The notes under the pieces: model-generated
Database searches by the model: none
The model's input: only the letters and a program-made list of their open reading frames with translations
Told to the model about the DNA's origin: nothing
Translations under genes and position numbers: made by a program
In this document: piece after piece, positions 45,164-53,093 of the stretch
How positions within the stretch are numbered: the first letter of the stretch is position 1
Layout: each line of letters begins with the position of its first letter
Assembly: GCF_030160275.1 (NCBI RefSeq)
Contig: NZ_BSOA01000049.1
Span: 186,001-250,000 of the forward strand
Direction: 5' to 3'
DNA from: Dyella flagellata
Lineage (GTDB): Bacteria > Pseudomonadota > Gammaproteobacteria > Xanthomonadales > Rhodanobacteraceae
DNA: 64,000 bases

Positions 45164-46087
45164 TTAATCGGGCTCACGCATCAGGGTGGACTTGCCGAAC
45201 AGCGACTCGACCAGCTCCACCGCCAGCCTCGCCGTGCGGTTGCGCTTGTCGTAGGCCGGGTTCAATTCCACGATGTCCAGCGAGCCCAGGCGACCGGTGT
45301 CGGCGATCATCTCCATGCACAGCTGCGCCTCGCGATAAGTCGGGCCGCCGCGCACCGTCGTGCCTACCCCAGGCGCGATCGAAGGATCCAGGAAGTCCAC
45401 GTCGAAGCTCACGTGCAGATGCGTGTTCTCGTCCAGGCCTTCCAGCGCTTCTTCCATCGTGCGCTTCATGCCCACCTCGTCGATGTGGCGCATATCGTAG
45501 ATATCCATCTTCGCCTGCCGCACCAGCCGCTTTTCGCCTTCGTCCACCGAACGGATGCCGATCTGGCGAAATACATCGGGCGTGACCGCGGGAACGCGAT
45601 CGCCGATTTCCACCAGCTCGCGCGGGCCGTTGCCGCACAGGCAGGCCACCGGCATGCCGTGGATGTTGCCCGAAGGCGTCACTTGCGAGGTGTTGAAATC
45701 GGCATGCGCATCCAGCCATAGCACGCGCAGCTTGCGTTCCTGCTCATGGCAATGGCGCGCCACCGCACTGATCGAACCAATCGCCAGGCAATGGTCGCCG
45801 CCCAGCATGATCGGCAGGCGGCCCGCCTGCAGTTCCTGATGAATGGCCGTGTGCACGGCAAGGTTCCACGCGATCACTTCCGGCAAGTGCCGATAACCGT
45901 CCTCCGGCGGCTGCCAGGGGTTCATCGGACCGTGCAGATTGCCCCGATCAACCACCTCCATGCCACGCCGGCGCAGCTTCTCGCCCAGCTGCGCCACGCG
46001 CAGGGCCTCGGGCCCCATCGACGCGCCGCGATGCCCGGCGCCGATATCGGTCGGCACGCCGACCAATGCAACCACCTGCTTTTTCAT
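45164..46087 (-). CDS. rocF: Arginase (ureohydrolase family)
   Basis: 307 aa manganese enzyme splitting arginine to ornithine and urea. Metal motifs GGDHCLAIGS, LWLDAHADFNTS and SFDVDFLDPSIAPG are all present; family start KKQVVALVGVPTDIGAGHRG. Agmatinase is less likely because the SGNIHGMPVA block is arginase-like. Same strand as trpS with 72 bp between, possibly one transcript. Confidence 0.92.
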   Translation of the reverse strand: MKKQVVALVGVPTDIGAGHRGASMGPEALRVAQLGEKLRRRGMEVVDRGNLHGPMNPWQPPEDGYRHLPEVIAWNLAVHTAIHQELQAGRLPIMLGGDHCLAIGSISAVARHCHEQERKLRVLWLDAHADFNTSQVTPSGNIHGMPVACLCGNGPRELVEIGDRVPAVTPDVFRQIGIRSVDEGEKRLVRQAKMDIYDMRHIDEVGMKRTMEEALEGLDENTHLHVSFDVDFLDPSIAPGVGTTVRGGPTYREAQLCMEMIADTGRLGSLDIVELNPAYDKRNRTARLAVELVESLFGKSTLMREPD

Positions 46088-46579
46088 ACGACCCTGCTTA
46101 TGTCCTGCATGAAAGCCAAGTTTAGCGGCTCAGAAGAGGTGATACGCGGCAGCAAACGCGCCAAGCATTCTTCCCGCACCCCACCCATCCATTTATGTAA
46201 CTGAAAAATATGGTGTTTTTTAAAAGAAGCCACCCTTGGGCAAACATCGCCCGCGGCCCGAATTAACAGCAATGTGACGCTCGCGTGAGGCATCGTGCAC
46301 ACCGCCATTGCTAGACTGGGATGCTGTTGCGTCACTGAGCGTCGCCCGTACGTGCTTCGTCTCCAGGGGGAGACTCGCATCCTTGTCAGTCAGGCTTCGT
46401 GCTTCAGTCCTAGCTACGCAATGAGTGCCGTGCCGACCATGGGCGGCATGTTTTCCTACAAGTCTTCGACCCTTCTCCCTGCAGCAATCACCTGGCGAGC
46501 GACCTAGTGTCGCCAACGGCTATGTGCCTGTTTCTGAGACGCCGCGGTTCACTCAACGGTCAACCTGAGGAGGTGGGTC
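46088..46579. other. Divergent gap upstream of the decarboxylase operon
   Basis: About 490 bp between the arginase start (minus) and the 254-aa gene (plus). It contains an AT-rich patch (about 46190-46228), a 6-bp hairpin (46359-46364 with 46369-46374) and a GCGAC-N5-GTCGC dyad (46499-46513). Length suggests a regulated promoter or long 5' leader, but no known element was recognised. Short frames here do not look like protein. Confidence 0.4.
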
Positions 46580-47344
46580 ATGATCTCAAGCTATCCGCTG
46601 GCCGACACGCCGGACCAGCACGGGTTTGTGATGATTGGAACTGAAACCCTGTTTCTGCATCACCTGGCGATGTTCAACATGGAAAACCATCGCTATCAGC
46701 TGCTTATGCAAGTGAGTTTGCCCGCCTATGCAAAGCGAGCGTATGTAGCGGACAAGGCCGCGCAACCGCCGGGCACCACCTACATACTCGGGAATCTGCA
46801 AACGGACCTGATGACCATCCCGCAAATCGCCAATGGTCAGCGCGTTGCCTTCAGCGCCGATATTTTCCGTGGGCTGCCGAACGATCCGAACACCGATCCG
46901 CCACTGATCCACAACGTCCCCGTGCAGATCGAGCGGATCGTGATATTCCGCCGTTTCGACTATTGCATGGATTACCCCCCGTATCTCACCTACTACTTGT
47001 TCGGGGCGGGAACCTCGGCGCACCTGGTGCACTGGACCAGTCAATTGCCCGACTTCGACCAGGTGCTTGATCTGCTCGAGGTGCCGGCGTGGCTTGATCC
47101 GGAGCACCTGGCCTCGGGCGTAACAATCAACTTTCTGTCGTTGCCGCAACAGTTCTACACCAGCAATCCGCTCACTGCGCCCGCCTACAGCGTCAGTGTC
47201 GGCGGTATCGGCGAATACCTCGCCGATATCGGAGTCACCTCGTACTTCGACACGGCGGCCATCAACATGGTCCACGAGCCCCCCGGCAGCGAGCAATTGC
47301 ATGCCATACACCGCGCCAACGCAGAGCTAGGAGGAAGAGCATGA
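46580..47344 (+). CDS. Unknown protein paired with a decarboxylase
   Basis: 254 aa, no signal peptide and no TM helix. Early block ETLFLHHLAMFNMENHRYQL is rich in His/Met and could be a metal site; other recognisable stretches are ADIFRGLPNDPN and FRRFDYCMDYPPYL. I have a vague sense of a widespread uncharacterised family with a H-x-PMF-type motif, but no name can be defended. RBS GAGGAGG. Its stop overlaps the decarboxylase start (ATGA), so the two are made together, possibly as partners. Confidence 0.75.
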   Translation: MISSYPLADTPDQHGFVMIGTETLFLHHLAMFNMENHRYQLLMQVSLPAYAKRAYVADKAAQPPGTTYILGNLQTDLMTIPQIANGQRVAFSADIFRGLPNDPNTDPPLIHNVPVQIERIVIFRRFDYCMDYPPYLTYYLFGAGTSAHLVHWTSQLPDFDQVLDLLEVPAWLDPEHLASGVTINFLSLPQQFYTSNPLTAPAYSVSVGGIGEYLADIGVTSYFDTAAINMVHEPPGSEQLHAIHRANAELGGRA

Positions 47345-49668
47345 ATCCGAAAACATCCGCCCAACGCTTCACCGAACAGCTCAACCAGACACTTGCCCAG
47401 ACCAAGCCCGGCGACGTGTTCTCACTCGATGTTCCTGGCACCTCGTCATTGGCCGCTTGGTTCCTAGGACCCAAGGCCGAGAACGAGCAGTTGCTGAAGG
47501 AGCTGATCGCCGACGCCATCGGGGCGCACTGCATGGATCGGCGCGAATACTTTCCGAACGATCCGCCTTACGTGACCGAGGAGATCAAGAAATCCCAGGC
47601 GTACAAGGAATCGGTAAAGACGATGCGCCAGGAGTACCTCAATCTCCTCGAAAAGCTGAAAGGCTCGGTGCCCTTTTTCAGCTACCGCTATCAAGCCCAT
47701 ATGAACTGGGATATCACCTTGCCGGGCGTTGCCGGGTATTTTGCCGGCATGCTGTACAACCAGAACAATGTCGCCTCGGAGGCCTCGCCGGTTACCACGC
47801 CGCTGGAAATGATCGTCGGCGACGATCTGTGCGAGCTGCTTGGCTATCGCATACCGCCGAAAGACGACACGGGGGCAGTCCGTCCGTGGGGACACATCAC
47901 ATGCGATGGCAGCGTGGCCAACCTTGAAGCGATGTGGTCGGCGCGCAACTTGAAGTACTACCCCGTGTCAGTGGCAGCCGCCCTCATGCGCGAGCCGTCG
48001 CTGGCCGCAGCCAGGAACATGACGGTGCGCTTGCCCAATGGCCAGCGGGAAATCCTGACGCGATTGACGTCATGGCAGCAGCTCAATCTTGAGCCGGATG
48101 TGGTTCTGGCCATACCCACCGTATTGGTGAACGACTACGGCATCAGCTCGGCGCCCAACGAAGGCATCAACCTCATCAACAATTACTCGATCCAGCAGCT
48201 GGGCTACGTCGAATTCGCGCGCCAGTATCTCAGAGGCGAGGTTGGTGCGCCGGTGCTGATCGGCCCGGCGACGATGCATTATTCCTGGCCCAAGGCGGCG
48301 GCGATTCTGGGCATCGGACAGAACAACCTCGTCGGCGTCGATGTAGACCTCAATGCGCGTATGGCGATGCCGGCCTTGCGGGCCGCGTTGGACCGCTGCA
48401 TGGCCGAACGCCGGCCGGTGATACTCAATATCGCCGTGCTGGGGTCGACCGAAGAAAGCGCGGTCGATCCCCTGGGTGCGGTAGTTGCCTTGCGCGACGA
48501 ATATCGGCACGCCGGCTTCAGCTATCCCGTGCACGTCGATGCAGCGTGGGGCGGTTATTTCGCCGCGATACTGCGTGCGCCCAAGCACGAAGCGCCCATG
48601 GCGGCGAAGGCGGATGGCCTGCGTTTCACGCCCGATCTGGCGATGAGCGACTATGTCACGGCACAGTACGAAGCGCTGCCCACCGCCGATTCCATCACCA
48701 TCGATCCGCACAAGGCCGGCTACATTCCCTATCCGGCGGGCGGCTTGTGTTATCGCAACGGCGCCCAGCGCAATCTGGTTTCGTTCACGGCGCCGGTGGT
48801 CTACAAGGGCACCGCGGACCCCACCGTAGGCATCTATGGCGTGGAAGGCTCGAAGCCGGGCGCGGCGGCGGCCGGTGTCTATCTCAGCCATCGCGTCATC
48901 CGCACCAACCAGAGCGGCTACGGCAAGATCCTTGGGCAGTCGCTGTTCAACAGCAAACGGCTTTACGCCGCCCTGGTGACCATGGCCTTGGAGGAGGATG
49001 CGCCGTTCGTCATCGTACCGTTCCAGCGCCTGCCGGCCGAACAGGCAGGCGGCACGAAAAAGGAGATTCGTGCGCAACTGGAATACATCGCGCGCGAAAT
49101 CGTGCCCAAGTCGAACGAAGAACTGCTCCGCGATCCGCAGGCGATGCAGTTGCTGACCGAACTGGGTTCGGACCAGATCATCGTTTCCTACGCATTCAAC
49201 TATCGTCTGGACGATGGCGCGCTCAATCGCAACGTGGAGATGCTCAACGCATTCAACACCGCCATCTACAATCAATGCAGCCTGCAGCCGAACAGCGATC
49301 ACACACGCGATACGCCGATCATCCTCACCAATTCGGCCTTTGAGCCTAGCGTCTATGGCCAGGCATTTGTCGAAGCATTCAAGCAGCGCCTTGGCGTACA
49401 GGGTGATCCGGAGCAGTCCATTTCCTTCCTCCTCTCCACCACCATGGACCCGTGGATGACCAGCACGGAAAAGGGAAATTTCATTCCCACCTTGATCGAC
49501 GCATTGCGTAAGGCCGTGCTCGGTGCGATCCGGGAAATCAAGGCACAGCCTTTCGCCGTGTTCCGGTCCGAGGAAGAAGAGACCATACGCATCCCGCTGA
49601 AGCCCGGTACCGCGGCGGCCATCGGCACCAGCGGCAATGGTCATGCCCGGCCAAGGGCCAATCCGTAG
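47341..49668 (+). CDS. Large group II PLP decarboxylase, tyrosine-decarboxylase-like
   Basis: 775 aa PLP enzyme. The PLP-lysine is in SITIDPHKAGYIPYPAGG (Lys458), the Asp that pairs with the PLP nitrogen in HVDAAWGG (Asp400). Blocks AHMNWDITLPGVAGYFAGML, NNVASEASPVTTPLEMIVGD and WGHITCDGSVANLEAMWSARN match bacterial tyrosine decarboxylases of about 620 residues; this protein is about 150 longer, largely after the PLP domain. Substrate could be tyrosine, another aromatic amino acid or glutamate; it is not decided by sequence. No amine antiporter beside it, unlike in lactic bacteria. Confidence 0.88.
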   Translation: MNPKTSAQRFTEQLNQTLAQTKPGDVFSLDVPGTSSLAAWFLGPKAENEQLLKELIADAIGAHCMDRREYFPNDPPYVTEEIKKSQAYKESVKTMRQEYLNLLEKLKGSVPFFSYRYQAHMNWDITLPGVAGYFAGMLYNQNNVASEASPVTTPLEMIVGDDLCELLGYRIPPKDDTGAVRPWGHITCDGSVANLEAMWSARNLKYYPVSVAAALMREPSLAAARNMTVRLPNGQREILTRLTSWQQLNLEPDVVLAIPTVLVNDYGISSAPNEGINLINNYSIQQLGYVEFARQYLRGEVGAPVLIGPATMHYSWPKAAAILGIGQNNLVGVDVDLNARMAMPALRAALDRCMAERRPVILNIAVLGSTEESAVDPLGAVVALRDEYRHAGFSYPVHVDAAWGGYFAAILRAPKHEAPMAAKADGLRFTPDLAMSDYVTAQYEALPTADSITIDPHKAGYIPYPAGGLCYRNGAQRNLVSFTAPVVYKGTADPTVGIYGVEGSKPGAAAAGVYLSHRVIRTNQSGYGKILGQSLFNSKRLYAALVTMALEEDAPFVIVPFQRLPAEQAGGTKKEIRAQLEYIAREIVPKSNEELLRDPQAMQLLTELGSDQIIVSYAFNYRLDDGALNRNVEMLNAFNTAIYNQCSLQPNSDHTRDTPIILTNSAFEPSVYGQAFVEAFKQRLGVQGDPEQSISFLLSTTMDPWMTSTEKGNFIPTLIDALRKAVLGAIREIKAQPFAVFRSEEEETIRIPLKPGTAAAIGTSGNGHARPRANP

Positions 49669-49701
49669 ACCCGCCCGGACCAAGCACCAGGCGAACATCG
49701 C

Positions 49702-49734
49702 CATCACCCTCCCCTGCTTCAGGGGAGGGTGATG
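49702..49734. terminator. Long perfect hairpin after the decarboxylase
   Basis: 15-bp perfect stem CATCACCCTCCCCTG with its complement and a 3-nt loop (CTT). No T run, so it may be a repeat element or an mRNA-stabilising hairpin as well as a terminator. Confidence 0.5.
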
Positions 49735-49790
49735 TGCTAGGAAAATGGTCTTGGAGAAACACGATCAGCAGGCGCGGTGCGGTGGTTTCC

Positions 49791-49866
49791 TGGTGCCGAC
49801 AGTCTGACTCGAACAGACGACCTACCGCTTACAAGGCGGTTGCTCTACCAACTGAGCTATGCCGGC
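49791..49866 (-). tRNA. tRNA-Thr(TGT)
   Basis: 76 nt including encoded CCA. Acceptor stem GCCGGCA pairs with TGTCGGC (one G-T), D arm AGCTCAGTTGGTAGAGC, anticodon loop CTTGTAA giving anticodon TGT (decodes ACA/ACG/ACU), T arm with GTTCGAGTC. Lies on the same strand as the SPOR gene, 30 bp past its stop. Confidence 0.97.
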
Positions 49867-49896
49867 ATTGGGCCGTCCATTCTAACAGGCTCTACC

Positions 49897-50607
49897 TTAA
49901 AAACAGCCCGTGCTGTGCGAGCCGATGGCCGGATCATGGACCCGGCTACGCCAGTCGAAGTGCTGGCTGTCGACAGGAATCAGATCCAGCCAGTATTCGG
50001 GCACGCTTTCGGTGCGCTCGCTCACCTGCGCCGGGAAGCCGGCGGCCACGATTTCGTCGCGGCGCTTGCGTGCGTTGGCGGGATCTTTGAACAACCCCAG
50101 CGACACAGTGTTTTGGTTGTCGCCGGCATTCACCACGAAGTAGTCCTGGATATTGCGTGCCCCTAGCTGACGCGCCTGCGCCAGGGCGGCCGCGTGATTC
50201 GGACTGGGCGGCAGATGCACCCACCAACCGCGCGATTGCGTGGTCTGCTCCTGGCGCGCGCGCATACGCTGCGCTTGTGGATCGAGGGCGTTACGGGCGA
50301 TGCGCAGGTCTTCCTGCGTCGCGAACGGACCCAGCGCCATGCACGCGTAGCTCAGCGCATTGGCGCTGGGTGCGACTGCCGCAGGCGCAGGCGCTGAAGC
50401 GGGCGTGGCGGCCGTAGCGGGGGGCGCCACCGACGCCGCGTGGACGGTAGTGGTGGCCGGTGCTGGCAATTCGGATAGCAGATGCAGCCTGGGTACGCCC
50501 GGATCCGTGGCGAATCCGGCGTGCGTGTCGTTCTGGCCCAGCAGCAGCCACGCGCCAACGGCAATATTCAAAGCGATCAGCAGAACGAACAGCAGGCGCA
50601 GCACCAT
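49897..50607 (-). CDS. SPOR-domain membrane-anchored protein
   Basis: 236 aa: a single N-terminal TM (MVLRLLFVLLIALNIAVGAW), a periplasmic Ala/Pro-rich linker (about 45-82) and a C-terminal SPOR-like domain (ACMALGPFATQEDLRIARNA ... SLGLFKDPANARKRRDEIVA) that binds denuded peptidoglycan at division sites. Third gene after birA and coaX on one transcript (27 bp gap). Confidence 0.85.
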   Translation of the reverse strand: MVLRLLFVLLIALNIAVGAWLLLGQNDTHAGFATDPGVPRLHLLSELPAPATTTVHAASVAPPATAATPASAPAPAAVAPSANALSYACMALGPFATQEDLRIARNALDPQAQRMRARQEQTTQSRGWWVHLPPSPNHAAALAQARQLGARNIQDYFVVNAGDNQNTVSLGLFKDPANARKRRDEIVAAGFPAQVSERTESVPEYWLDLIPVDSQHFDWRSRVHDPAIGSHSTGCF

Positions 50608-50634
50608 CGAACAACTCCACTGGGATGGCCGATT

Positions 50635-51390
50635 CTAGGGGGATGGATACCCTGGATGTGAGGCCGCCCACACATTGAGGCCGCGCAGCACGCTGTCGGT
50701 GGCAAGCTCGGCCGGCACACCCAGCAAGGGCAGCAAAGCTGCGGCATCCCCCCCGTCCAGTAATAGCCGCTGCGGAGCGCCCGATTGCCTGGCGACGCTC
50801 GCCGCGAATCGTTCGATCAGGGCGGCCACCGCCTGCCAGCATCCCGAGACGACAGCATCGGCAGTGTTGTCGGCGAGATCGCGGATCACGCCCGGGTCGC
50901 CCGGCCGCACCCGTGCGGTGGCACCAAACAGCGATTGCTGCATCAGCAACGGCCCCGGTGCGATCAGGCCACCCAAGTGCTGCCCGTTCGGGGCCAAGGC
51001 ATCGAGCGTCAAGGCCGTTCCGATGCCAGCGAGCACGCACGGCATTGCTTCCGCAGCATGCGCGGCCACCATGGCAAGGAAGCGGTCCACGCCCAGGCGC
51101 TGCGGTTCGGCGTAAGCGATACGTACGCCGCAGGCTTCGGCCACTGTGCGCACCCATTGGACCTGTTGTCCGAATACTTCCGCCATGACGCGCTCGATCT
51201 GCACTTCGCGTGCCTCATCGACCACCGATGCACCCAGCACTCGTTGCGGCGAATCGAGATCAGCCCAAGCCTGAGTCAGCACGGCGGCTATATCTTCCTC
51301 CCACGCGACCGCGCCCCGCAGGATCCATTCGTTCGCGTCGACTACAGCCCATTTCAGGCGCGTATTGCCAAGATCGAGCAACAGTTTCAT
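50635..51390 (-). CDS. coaX: Type III pantothenate kinase
   Basis: First step of coenzyme A synthesis; 251 aa ASKHA-fold enzyme. Motifs LLDLGNTRLKWAVVD, RLGVDRFLAMVAAHAA, VLAGIGTALTLDALAPNGQH with GGLIAPG. Start overlaps the birA stop (ATGA); the birA-coaX pairing is a common bacterial arrangement. Confidence 0.95.
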   Translation of the reverse strand: MKLLLDLGNTRLKWAVVDANEWILRGAVAWEEDIAAVLTQAWADLDSPQRVLGASVVDEAREVQIERVMAEVFGQQVQWVRTVAEACGVRIAYAEPQRLGVDRFLAMVAAHAAEAMPCVLAGIGTALTLDALAPNGQHLGGLIAPGPLLMQQSLFGATARVRPGDPGVIRDLADNTADAVVSGCWQAVAALIERFAASVARQSGAPQRLLLDGGDAAALLPLLGVPAELATDSVLRGLNVWAASHPGYPSP

Positions 51391-52358
51391 GCGCGTCGCA
51401 CCGTGACGTCGGCGCTGTCGATGCCACGCAAGCCCGTAGCTGTCTGCACTTGCAACGATCCCCGCGCATCGATGCCGGCACCAATGCCATCAAGTTCGCC
51501 CGTTGCGCTGCTTACGCGCAGCGGCACGCCGCGCAACGCATCGTGTTCTGCATATTCATCGACGAAGGCACGGAAGCCTTCGCGCTCGAATTGCTGCAAA
51601 CCCTCCACCAGGCTGGCGATCAAGGCGGCCGCCGCCTGATTGCGGCCAGGAGGCCGGCCCTGGCCCAGCGTGGCCAGATCACAGATGGGCTGCCCGGCCT
51701 GCTCGCGCAGCGCGTCAGTGAGCCGCAGGTTGAGGCCAATGCCGATCACCGCCGCGCACGGTCCCTGGTACTCGCCGCTCAGCTCGACCAGGATGCCAGC
51801 CAGCTTGCCGTCCTTGGCGAGCACGTCGTTGGGCCACTTTAAGAGCGCGCCATCCGTGCCTAGGGCGTGCAGTGCGCGCAGCACGATCACTCCAGTGGCC
51901 AACGACAGGCCCGACAATGACGCGAACCCCGCCTCGAATCGTTTCAGGCAGGACAGGTAGATGTTCAGCCCCGGGGGTGACAACCAGCTACGCCCGCGCC
52001 GGCCGCGTCCGGCCGTCTGCGTTTCCGCCAGCACCATGCTGAGATCGGCGGCGGCGCTGCCACGCCGCAGCAATTCACTCGAGGTGGAATCGATCTCCCA
52101 GTGGACCTCCAACGCACCCAGCCGCCGCGCGACCGCTAAAGGAAGTTCCGAGCGGATCGCCTGGCCATCGAGCATCTGGATCGGCCACGGCAATCGGTAG
52201 CCGGCCGCGCCGGCCGACTCGATCGGCACGCCGCGCTGGCGCAAGGCCTCGATCTGCTTCCAGATGGCAGCGCGGGTAATCCCCGCTTCAGCGGCCAGGC
52301 GAGAGCCGGAAAGCGTCTCCCCGGAAGCCAGGGTGGCCAGTAGCTGTTGCGGCTGCAT
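51387..52358 (-). CDS. birA: Bifunctional biotin ligase / biotin repressor BirA
   Basis: 323 aa: N-terminal winged HTH (LLATLASGETLSGSRLAAEA, GITRAAIWKQIEALRQRG), central ligase domain with ETQTAGRGRRGRSWLSPPGL, LKWPNDVLAKDGKLAGILVE, and a small C-terminal domain. Biotinylates acetyl-CoA carboxylase and represses biotin genes. Start at MQPQQLLATLA; nine more codons upstream are possible but unlike the family. Confidence 0.94.
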   Translation of the reverse strand: MQPQQLLATLASGETLSGSRLAAEAGITRAAIWKQIEALRQRGVPIESAGAAGYRLPWPIQMLDGQAIRSELPLAVARRLGALEVHWEIDSTSSELLRRGSAAADLSMVLAETQTAGRGRRGRSWLSPPGLNIYLSCLKRFEAGFASLSGLSLATGVIVLRALHALGTDGALLKWPNDVLAKDGKLAGILVELSGEYQGPCAAVIGIGLNLRLTDALREQAGQPICDLATLGQGRPPGRNQAAAALIASLVEGLQQFEREGFRAFVDEYAEHDALRGVPLRVSSATGELDGIGAGIDARGSLQVQTATGLRGIDSADVTVRRA

Positions 52359-52535
52359 GGTCTCAATGGCCCCAGAAGTGGGCAAGTCGCACTGGTCGCG
52401 GCGGGACAGGTAGCACAGGAAATGACATGGGCTGGAGAGGCGGCATTAAACAAGATGTTTAGCGAGTCAACAAATGATGCAACCTGGAAAAACTTGCGGC
52501 AGGGCGATCATTTATCAACAAATCAAGGAGTTGAG

Positions 52536-52568
52536 TAAAGAAAAACGGCCGTAACTCGACTAGGCCGT
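52536..52568 (-). terminator. Minus-strand terminator-like hairpin
   Basis: On the minus strand ACGGCC (52563-52568) pairs with GGCCGT (52545-52550) around a 12-nt loop, then TTTTCTTTA. Would shield birA from transcripts arriving from the phoPQ side. Confidence 0.45.
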
Positions 52569-52585
52569 AGCGTCAGATCACAGTC

Positions 52586-52605
52586 TGTTGACGTTGTTGT
52601 CAACA
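52586..52605. promoter_or_regulatory. Inverted repeat, possible operator of the Ser-rich gene
   Basis: TGTTGAC-N6-GTCAACA, perfect 7-bp arms, about 97 bp before the ATG at 52702. Symmetry and AT content are operator-like. No regulator gene adjoins it. Confidence 0.45.
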
Positions 52606-52701
52606 AAAGCTTACGCGCAGGTGAGAAAGACACTGGCATCCAAACAGGGTTTCTGGGAGTATCGGGCGGCTTGGCTTTATGCCTCGGGGGCCTGGATCGC
52701 C

Positions 52702-53067
52702 ATGCGTGCCACTTCATTGCTGCTCGTCTGCCTGCTCGGTCTTGGGACTGCCGCCAACGCAGTGGCTGCGGGCGCCGCTGGGGCTGCCGGCAGCGCAAGT
52801 GCTGGCTGCACGGGGCGCAACAGCAGCAGCGAACATGCTGGCGGCCACGACACGTCTTCCTCTTCCGGGGATACGATGAATGTGTCGCGCAATGGCAACG
52901 CGTCCTCGCGTCAGCCGTCTTCCAGCAGCCGCTCCGGCAACTCCAGCAACAGCAGCATGGACGACACCCCGACTCGCTTCAGCACGGGCGATTCCGCGCC
53001 GGATGGCTCTTCACACAGTTCTTCCGGTCTCGGCTGGCAATCGCTTTTGCCCGGCTCGATCCAGTAA
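52702..53067 (+). CDS. Secreted Ser/Gly-rich low-complexity protein
   Basis: 121 aa. Signal peptide MRATSLLLVCLLGLGTAANA then an Ala/Gly stretch, one Cys (AGCTGRNSSSEH), and a Ser/Asn/Asp-rich, probably unstructured body (TSSSSGDTMNVSR, RSGNSSNSSMDDTP) ending SGLGWQSLLPGSIQ. No family recognised. The ORF is open further upstream but only from 52702 has a signal peptide. Its end is 27 bp from the convergent phoQ-like stop. Confidence 0.7.
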   Translation: MRATSLLLVCLLGLGTAANAVAAGAAGAAGSASAGCTGRNSSSEHAGGHDTSSSSGDTMNVSRNGNASSRQPSSSSRSGNSSNSSMDDTPTRFSTGDSAPDGSSHSSSGLGWQSLLPGSIQ

Positions 53068-53093
53068 GCGCAAGCCGCAAACCCCGCAGCTGA

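Larger units (their letters stand above)
52359..52701. other. Divergent gap between birA and the Ser-rich gene
   Basis: About 340 bp. Holds a minus-strand terminator-like element (52536-52568) and a perfect inverted repeat (52586-52605). AT-richer than surrounding genes near 52450-52545. No protein-like frame. Confidence 0.5.

Noticed and set aside
46084-46380. 98-codon minus-strand frame in the arginase/decarboxylase gap
   Set aside because: No ribosome site and no family features; overlaps the arginase start.
48070-49707. 545-codon minus-strand frame opposite the decarboxylase
   Set aside because: Antisense shadow; the plus strand carries an obvious PLP enzyme.
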